From: an uncultured Spirochaetales bacterium | Lineage (GTDB): Bacteria > Spirochaetota > Spirochaetia > Sphaerochaetales > Sphaerochaetaceae | DNA length: 64,000 nt | Reading direction: 5' to 3' | Assembly: GCA_949293335.1 (NCBI GenBank) | Contig: CASFDA010000031.1 | Location: 62,001 to 126,000, forward strand | Shown: one piece after another, positions 59,778 through 64,000 of the stretch | How the letters are laid out: each line of letters starts with the position of its first letter | How positions within the stretch are numbered: position 1 is the first letter of the stretch | Notes under the pieces: model-generated | What the model saw: only the letters and a program-made list of their open reading frames with translations | What the model was told of the DNA's origin: nothing | The model's database searches: none | Made by a program: the position numbers and the translations under genes

Positions 59778-61079
59778 TTAAAATTTCTTGACCTTGTGCT
59801 TCTTTACGGCAACAAAGCCTTCGTGATGATGCGTCTTCATCAATCCATCAAGCTGCCTCATCGTGTCGAGGTCTACGCCGACAAGAATGATCAGCGATGT
59901 ACCACCGAACAGCATGGCAACGTTTGGCTGGAAGTCGAAGAACATCTGAATCAGGGTCGGAATCAAAGCGATAAAAGCCAAGAACAGCGATCCTGGAAGA
60001 ACGATACGGTTGAGAACCTTCGTGAGGTACTCCTCCATTTTCTCGTTCCTGATGCCAGGAATAGAACCACCGTTATCACGGATATTCTTTGCCATCTCGA
60101 TCGGATTGAGACTGACCTGAGTATAGAAGAACGCAAAACCTATAATCAACAAGGTGTAGATAATCAGATAGGGGGCACCCTGAGGATCTAGGAAGTTTGC
60201 GACCCTGCGCAACCACTCAATTTGCGAATTATATCCGATTTGAAGAGGGAAGGAAAGAAGGGCAGACGCGAAAATAACTGGAATAACACCAGAAGGATTG
60301 ATCTTGAAAGGAATGTATGTTGACTGTGAGCCATACATCATTCTTCCAACTACCCTACGCGAATACTGCACAGGAATCTTCCTCTGTCCCTGCTCCTCGT
60401 ATACAACCAAGGCCACGACGAAGAAGAACATAACGATCACCATGATAAGGGCAATCGGGTTCATGTCACCGTTTGTGATATCCCTGACGACCGTGTAGGA
60501 TGCGCTCGGGATTCTGGCAACGATACCAGCAAAGATCAGAAGGGAAATTCCATTTCCGATTCCATACTGTGTAATGCGTTCACCGATCCAGACCAAAAGC
60601 ATCGAACCTGTCGTTACCGATACGATGGCAATGAGTGTAAACGGTACAGTGCCTAGGTAGAGAGCTCCAGGAATACTGCGTGCATATACTGTTGTAGCAA
60701 GCGACTGGAGGATACATACCAAAATAGTGCCGTAACGTGTATACTGCTTGATCTTCTTTGAGCCCTGTGGATCTCTTGCAAGCTTCTTGAGAGATGGAAT
60801 AACGAGCATCAGCAACTGGATTATGATCTGTGTGCTGATGTAAGGCATTACACCGAGCATGAAAATCGAGAAGTTGCTGAATGCACCACCTGAGAAGAAG
60901 TTAAGGTATTCAACAAAGCTGTTTGATCCACTTCTGAAATAGTTAAGAACCGCAGCTGTATTGATGCCAGGGATAGGGATAACAGTACCAATTCGGGTTA
61001 CAATAAGTAGCCCGAATGTGATAAGTATCTTCTTTCTGACATCCCTCATGCGGAACATATCTGTCAAAGTGTTTGCCAT
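59778..61079 (-). CDS. secY: protein translocase subunit SecY
   Basis: A 433-residue channel protein with ten transmembrane segments. Landmarks are the N-terminal RKKILITFGLLIVTRIGTVIPIPG, the plug region after it, LGVMPYISTQIIIQLL, the KINPSGVIPVIFASALLSFP segment and the C-terminal loop. It follows rplO by 18 bases, as usual, and leads directly to rpmJ without adk or map. It is the only membrane protein of the operon. Confidence 0.98.
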   Translation of the reverse strand: MANTLTDMFRMRDVRKKILITFGLLIVTRIGTVIPIPGINTAAVLNYFRSGSNSFVEYLNFFSGGAFSNFSIFMLGVMPYISTQIIIQLLMLVIPSLKKLARDPQGSKKIKQYTRYGTILVCILQSLATTVYARSIPGALYLGTVPFTLIAIVSVTTGSMLLVWIGERITQYGIGNGISLLIFAGIVARIPSASYTVVRDITNGDMNPIALIMVIVMFFFVVALVVYEEQGQRKIPVQYSRRVVGRMMYGSQSTYIPFKINPSGVIPVIFASALLSFPLQIGYNSQIEWLRRVANFLDPQGAPYLIIYTLLIIGFAFFYTQVSLNPIEMAKNIRDNGGSIPGIRNEKMEEYLTKVLNRIVLPGSLFLAFIALIPTLIQMFFDFQPNVAMLFGGTSLIILVGVDLDTMRQLDGLMKTHHHEGFVAVKKHKVKKF

Positions 61080-61097
61080 TAGGATACCTTCTTACAG

Positions 61098-61529
61098 TTA
61101 TTTGACTTCGCCGCCAGCTGCAACGATCTTCTCAGAAGCAGGCTTGGAGAGCTTTACACCCTCTACTGTGAGCTTCTTTGTCAACTCGCCGTTGGCAAGG
61201 ATCTTAGCAGAAGTATCCTTACCCTTGAGAAGACCCTTCTCCCTGAGAGTTGCATCATTTACAACTTCACCTTCCTCGTATGCATTCTCGAGATCCATAA
61301 GACCTACAGCCTGATACGTTACTTTGAAAGGAGCATTGGAGAATCCTCTGCTGGCAACACGCCTGTAAAGAGGCATCTGTCCACCTTCGAATCCAAGTCT
61401 GACACCACCGCCAGAGCGTGAATTCTGTCCATCATGTCCTCGTCCGCAAGCTCTACCCTTGGAAGATGCACCACGGCCGACGATAGTCTTTTTCTTTGTA
61501 GCACCAAAAGGCTTTACGATCTGTGCCAT
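61098..61529 (-). CDS. rplO: 50S ribosomal protein L15
   Basis: A 143-residue L15. The Gly/Arg-rich N-terminal region (IVGRGASSKGRACGRGHDGQNSRSGG) threads into the 23S rRNA core, and the C-terminal globular part ends VKLSKPASEKIVAAGGEVK. It lies two bases after rpmD and 18 bases before secY. Confidence 0.97.
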   Translation of the reverse strand: MAQIVKPFGATKKKTIVGRGASSKGRACGRGHDGQNSRSGGGVRLGFEGGQMPLYRRVASRGFSNAPFKVTYQAVGLMDLENAYEEGEVVNDATLREKGLLKGKDTSAKILANGELTKKLTVEGVKLSKPASEKIVAAGGEVK

Positions 61530-61531
61530 CC

Positions 61532-61714
61532 TTACACCTCCTCAACCTTTACAAGGTGACTTACAGTGCGGACCATACCCTGGAATACCGGGTTGTTCTC
61601 GCGAACAACAGAGGAGCCTACCTTGCCAAGACCAAGGGCCTTGATAGTCCCTCTCTGCTTTGGCAGTGTGCGGCTAAGTCCTCTGACCAATGTGATCTTT
61701 ATCTGGTTTGCCAT
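61532..61714 (-). CDS. rpmD: 50S ribosomal protein L30
   Basis: A 60-residue L30 starting MANQIKITLVRGLSRTLPKQRGTIKALGL and ending VRTVSHLVKVEEV, a full bacterial L30. The ATG at 61714 has a GGAG site upstream. An in-frame ATG four codons earlier would overlap that site. It sits between rpsE and rplO with two-base gaps on both sides. Confidence 0.97.
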   Translation of the reverse strand: MANQIKITLVRGLSRTLPKQRGTIKALGLGKVGSSVVRENNPVFQGMVRTVSHLVKVEEV

Positions 61715-61716
61715 AT

Positions 61717-62223
61717 TTAGCTCCACATTTCCTTCAGGGACTTACCCCTGTTCTTTGCAACCTGAGCAGCGTCAAAGAGGTTCTCAAGACCATCAAATGT
61801 TGCCTTGACAGTGTTGATACCATTCCTTGAGCCAAGGGACTTGCTGATGATGTCCTTGATTCCAGCTGCATCGCAAACGAGACGTACTGCACCGCCTGCG
61901 ATAACGCCAGTTCCAGGAACAGCTGGCTTCAAGATTACAGAAGCGCTCTTGAAGTTGCCCACGATGTCATGAGGAATCGTGTTACCCTTCAGAGGAACCT
62001 GAATCATATGTGCCTTGGCCTTCTCTGTTGCCTTTCTGATTGCATCTGTGACGTCATTTGCCTTTCCGAAGCCATATCCGACAGAGCCGTTGCCGTTTCC
62101 TACTACGACGACAGCGGAGAAAGAGTATCTCCTACCACCCTTAACGACCTTGACTACGCGGTTGAGCTTCACAAGCTTTTCGACATATCCGTCTTTAGTT
62201 TCTTTTTCCTTAGCCTTGTCCAT
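61717..62223 (-). CDS. rpsE: 30S ribosomal protein S5
   Basis: A 168-residue S5. The double-stranded RNA-binding part ([30 protein letters not shown]) precedes [21 protein letters not shown]. The C-terminal domain has [24 protein letters not shown]. It takes part in decoding fidelity. It follows rplR by eight bases. Confidence 0.98.
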   Translation of the reverse strand: MDKAKEKETKDGYVEKLVKLNRVVKVVKGGRRYSFSAVVVVGNGNGSVGYGFGKANDVTDAIRKATEKAKAHMIQVPLKGNTIPHDIVGNFKSASVILKPAVPGTGVIAGGAVRLVCDAAGIKDIISKSLGSRNGINTVKATFDGLENLFDAAQVAKNRGKSLKEMWS

Positions 62224-62231
62224 ACTCTCTC

Positions 62232-62591
62232 CTAGAACTTCACGCCGGCCTTTCTAGCCCCATCGGCAATCGACTTCACGATTCCATGGTAAACATATCC
62301 GTTTCTGTCAAAAACAACCTCGGTGATGTTCTTCTCGATGAGCCTCTTGCCAACTACTTCACCGAGCTGAGCAGCGTCCTGAACTGTATTCTTCAGACCC
62401 TTGAGCTCCTTCTCGAGAGTGGAAGCGGAAGCGAGAGTGCGTCCTGTCGTGTCATCGATGACCTGGACATACATATGCAGATTACTTCTGAAGACAGTCA
62501 TCCTTGGGCGTGTAGCTGTCCCGGAAATGCTCTTTCTGATGTGAGCCTTTCTCTTGAGCTGCCTTCTTCTCTTATCGATCATTCTGTCCAT
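62232..62591 (-). CDS. rplR: 50S ribosomal protein L18
   Basis: A 119-residue L18, a 5S rRNA-binding protein. The basic N-terminus ([30 protein letters not shown]) and the C-terminal [24 protein letters not shown] are typical. It is 12 bases after rplF. Confidence 0.97.
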   Translation of the reverse strand: MDRMIDKRRRQLKRKAHIRKSISGTATRPRMTVFRSNLHMYVQVIDDTTGRTLASASTLEKELKGLKNTVQDAAQLGEVVGKRLIEKNITEVVFDRNGYVYHGIVKSIADGARKAGVKF

Positions 62592-62603
62592 AACCTAACC
62601 ACC

Positions 62604-63143
62604 TTATTTCTTACCACCGGACTTACCGACCTTGCGGCGGATCGTCTCAGTCTCGTACTTGATTCCCTTACCCTTATAAGGCTCTGGTCCTCTGAGGGAA
62701 CGGATCTCAGCTGCGGTCTGTCCGACCTTCTCCTTGCTGATGCCGGAGATTGTGAGCTTCGGACCATCGGCAACGATATTGATCCCCTCTGGAATCATAT
62801 ACTCGATAGGGGTCGAATAACCGAGGTTCAGGTTCAAGACCCTTCCACTTACGTCGGCACGATATCCAACACCGTTGATGACGAGTGCTTTCTCATAACC
62901 CTTTGACACACCGATGACCATGTTATTGATCAGCTGTCGATAAAGTCCATGATAGCTCTTGGAGAGCTTCTCGTCGTCTCCGCGTGTGATGATGACCTCA
63001 TTATCCTTCACTTCCACAGCGACATTGCCCTTGAGCTCCTGTGAAAGCTTTCCTTTTGCTCCCTCGACTGTGACCATGTTGTTCTCAACTGTCACTTTGA
63101 CGCCCTGTGGAAGCACTACTGGAAGTTTTCCGATTCTTGACAT
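62604..63143 (-). CDS. rplF: 50S ribosomal protein L6
   Basis: A 179-residue L6 with two repeated alpha/beta domains. The N-terminus is SRIGKLPVVLPQGVKV, and the C-terminal signature is RGPEPYKGKGIKYETETIRRK. It sits between rpsH and rplR with ten- to twelve-base gaps. Confidence 0.98.
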   Translation of the reverse strand: MSRIGKLPVVLPQGVKVTVENNMVTVEGAKGKLSQELKGNVAVEVKDNEVIITRGDDEKLSKSYHGLYRQLINNMVIGVSKGYEKALVINGVGYRADVSGRVLNLNLGYSTPIEYMIPEGINIVADGPKLTISGISKEKVGQTAAEIRSLRGPEPYKGKGIKYETETIRRKVGKSGGKK

Positions 63144-63153
63144 CTTTTGCTCC

Positions 63154-63552
63154 TTACCAGATCGTGCAGATCAGTTCGCCACCAACGCGTGCATCAACAG
63201 CCTTCTTGCCTGTGATAACACCTGTTGAGGAAGATACGACTACGACACCATTTCCGTTATATACGGTTGGCATATCCTTATAGCCGCAATATACGCGGCG
63301 TCCAGGTGTCGAGATGCGATCAAGCCCATGAATAACAGGATTCTGCTTGTCGTCATACTTCAAAAAGACGCGGATATAAGGGACATTGTCCTTGGTCACC
63401 TTCTTGAAATTCTTGATGAAGCCCTCGTTCTTGAGGATCTTGACAATCTGAAGCTTCATCTTGGAATTTGTTATCTCCACCTTTTCATGCTTTGCGAGAC
63501 TAGCGTTCCTAATCTTCGTCAGCATATCTGCAATTGGATCACTTGCTGCCAT
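63154..63552 (-). CDS. rpsH: 30S ribosomal protein S8
   Basis: A 132-residue S8. It begins [14 protein letters not shown] and ends with the rRNA-binding [26 protein letters not shown], including the conserved STGVIT motif. It follows rpsN by nine bases. Confidence 0.98.
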   Translation of the reverse strand: MAASDPIADMLTKIRNASLAKHEKVEITNSKMKLQIVKILKNEGFIKNFKKVTKDNVPYIRVFLKYDDKQNPVIHGLDRISTPGRRVYCGYKDMPTVYNGNGVVVVSSSTGVITGKKAVDARVGGELICTIW

Positions 63553-63561
63553 ATTTCTCTC

Positions 63562-63747
63562 CTACCAGCTCGATTTGGTAACACCAGGAATCTGACCCTC
63601 ACTGGCAAGCTTCCTGAAACAAATCCTGCACATGTCGAACTGGCGCATGTAGCCACGAGGACGACCGCAGATCCTGCATCTGTTGTAAGCGCGGGTCGAG
63701 TACTTCGGTGCCTTCTTGGCTTTGACTATTAAAGACTTCTTTGCCAT
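63562..63747 (-). CDS. rpsN: 30S ribosomal protein S14, zinc-binding type
   Basis: A 61-residue S14 of the short, type Z form. It has two CxxC pairs (CRICG and CRICF), the [14 protein letters not shown] core and a C-terminal [11 protein letters not shown]. The longer cysteine-free form is not seen here. It follows rplE by 14 bases. Confidence 0.97.
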   Translation of the reverse strand: MAKKSLIVKAKKAPKYSTRAYNRCRICGRPRGYMRQFDMCRICFRKLASEGQIPGVTKSSW

Positions 63748-63761
63748 ATTCTCCCAGCTCC

Positions 63762-64000
63762 TTATTTCGCAAACGGCATTCCAAGCTTCTTGAGAAGGGC
63801 ATATGCCTCCTCATCTGTCTTGGCAGTCGTGACGATTGCGACGTTAAGGCCGCTAATCCTTTCAATCTTGTCGTAGTCGATCTCAGGGAAGATGATCTGC
63901 TCGGTAATTCCAAGCGAATAGTTCCCATGTCCGTCGAACGCATTTGCCTTGACTCCCTTGAAGTCCTTGACACGAGGAAGTGCAATCGAAATGAGGCGCT
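63762..64000 (-). CDS. rplE: 50S ribosomal protein L5 (5' part cut off)
   Basis: The last 78 or so codons of L5 lie at the right edge, and the gene continues beyond it. The visible part reads [14 protein letters not shown], then [21 protein letters not shown], and ends [16 protein letters not shown], all L5 C-terminal signatures. L5 binds 5S rRNA. It places the start of the visible operon within the spc cluster. Confidence 0.95.
   Translation of the reverse strand, partial: RLISIALPRVKDFKGVKANAFDGHGNYSLGITEQIIFPEIDYDKIERISGLNVAIVTTAKTDEEAYALLKKLGMPFAK

Noticed and set aside
1-64000. CRISPR array, prophage or integrated plasmid
   Set aside because: No regularly spaced direct repeats, integrase, phage structural genes or replication genes were found. 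Gene order reads as core chromosome with short accessory stretches.

Overview
The window is a gene-dense stretch of a bacterial chromosome with mid-range GC. The gene set points to a spirochaete, most likely near Sphaerochaeta or Treponema. The reasons are a 507-residue membrane-anchored coiled-coil protein of the SpiroCoCo type, a Rho factor with a long charged N-terminal extension, a ribosomal operon with no rpsD between rpsK and rpoA and no adk, map or infA next to secY, and a PTS enzyme I with no sugar permease beside it. The genus is an inference. There is no rRNA, no CRISPR array, no complete insertion sequence and no prophage.

Layout. 1-3337 (minus): BMP-type ABC importer (permease, ATPase, binding protein). 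3580-6452: a methyltransferase, an ABC-F ATPase behind a strong leader hairpin, and a CoA-binding protein. 6453-7013: AT-rich gap holding a more GC-rich, foldable island. 7014-8653: ACT-domain protein plus its UPF0210/DUF711 partner. 8792-8864: initiator tRNA. 9040-14543 (minus): LacI regulator, amidohydrolase and a ribose-type ABC importer, with three near-identical LacI operators. 14641-25441: housekeeping and odd enzymes, including a degenerate tungsten-oxidoreductase-like protein, a TGS-uridine kinase, iscS-nifU-HTH, surE and a galactokinase-like pseudo-kinase. 25548-27623: rpmE and rho. 27937-31146: gntP, a KARI-like gene and an FCD-type GntR regulator with a clear operator. 31321-40243: nitroreductase, rpsT-HU-lnt-cinA-ybaK, ricT/dus, a purD-like gene and rlmB. 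40301-44905: aldo/keto reductase, two tandem lipoprotein-HTH cassettes and an ADP-ribosylglycohydrolase. 45005-48783: grpE-dnaK-dnaJ. 48865-57236: SpiroCoCo, HAD, der, ptsI, a GerMN protein, ymdB and rny. 57377-64000 (minus): spc/alpha ribosomal operon from rplE (cut by the window edge) to rplQ, including secY and rpoA.

The most interesting signals are these. (1) A 13-bp hairpin in front of the ABC-F gene buries an excellent ribosome binding site serving a 15-codon leader peptide, whose stop overlaps the ABC-F start. (2) A duplicated cassette (shared promoter-proximal motif, lipoprotein, small HTH protein) has near-constant flanks and different lipoproteins, and one copy carries an uninterrupted nine-G tract like those behind phase variation in treponemes. 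(3) Several genes have a -35/-10 promoter at 17-bp spacing placed 6-9 bases before the ATG and lack a Shine-Dalgarno sequence, which suggests leaderless mRNAs. (4) Three proteins (AOR-like, GHMP-like, PurD-like) keep a fold signature but have lost catalytic motifs.

All identifications come from reading motifs by eye. No database search was run.
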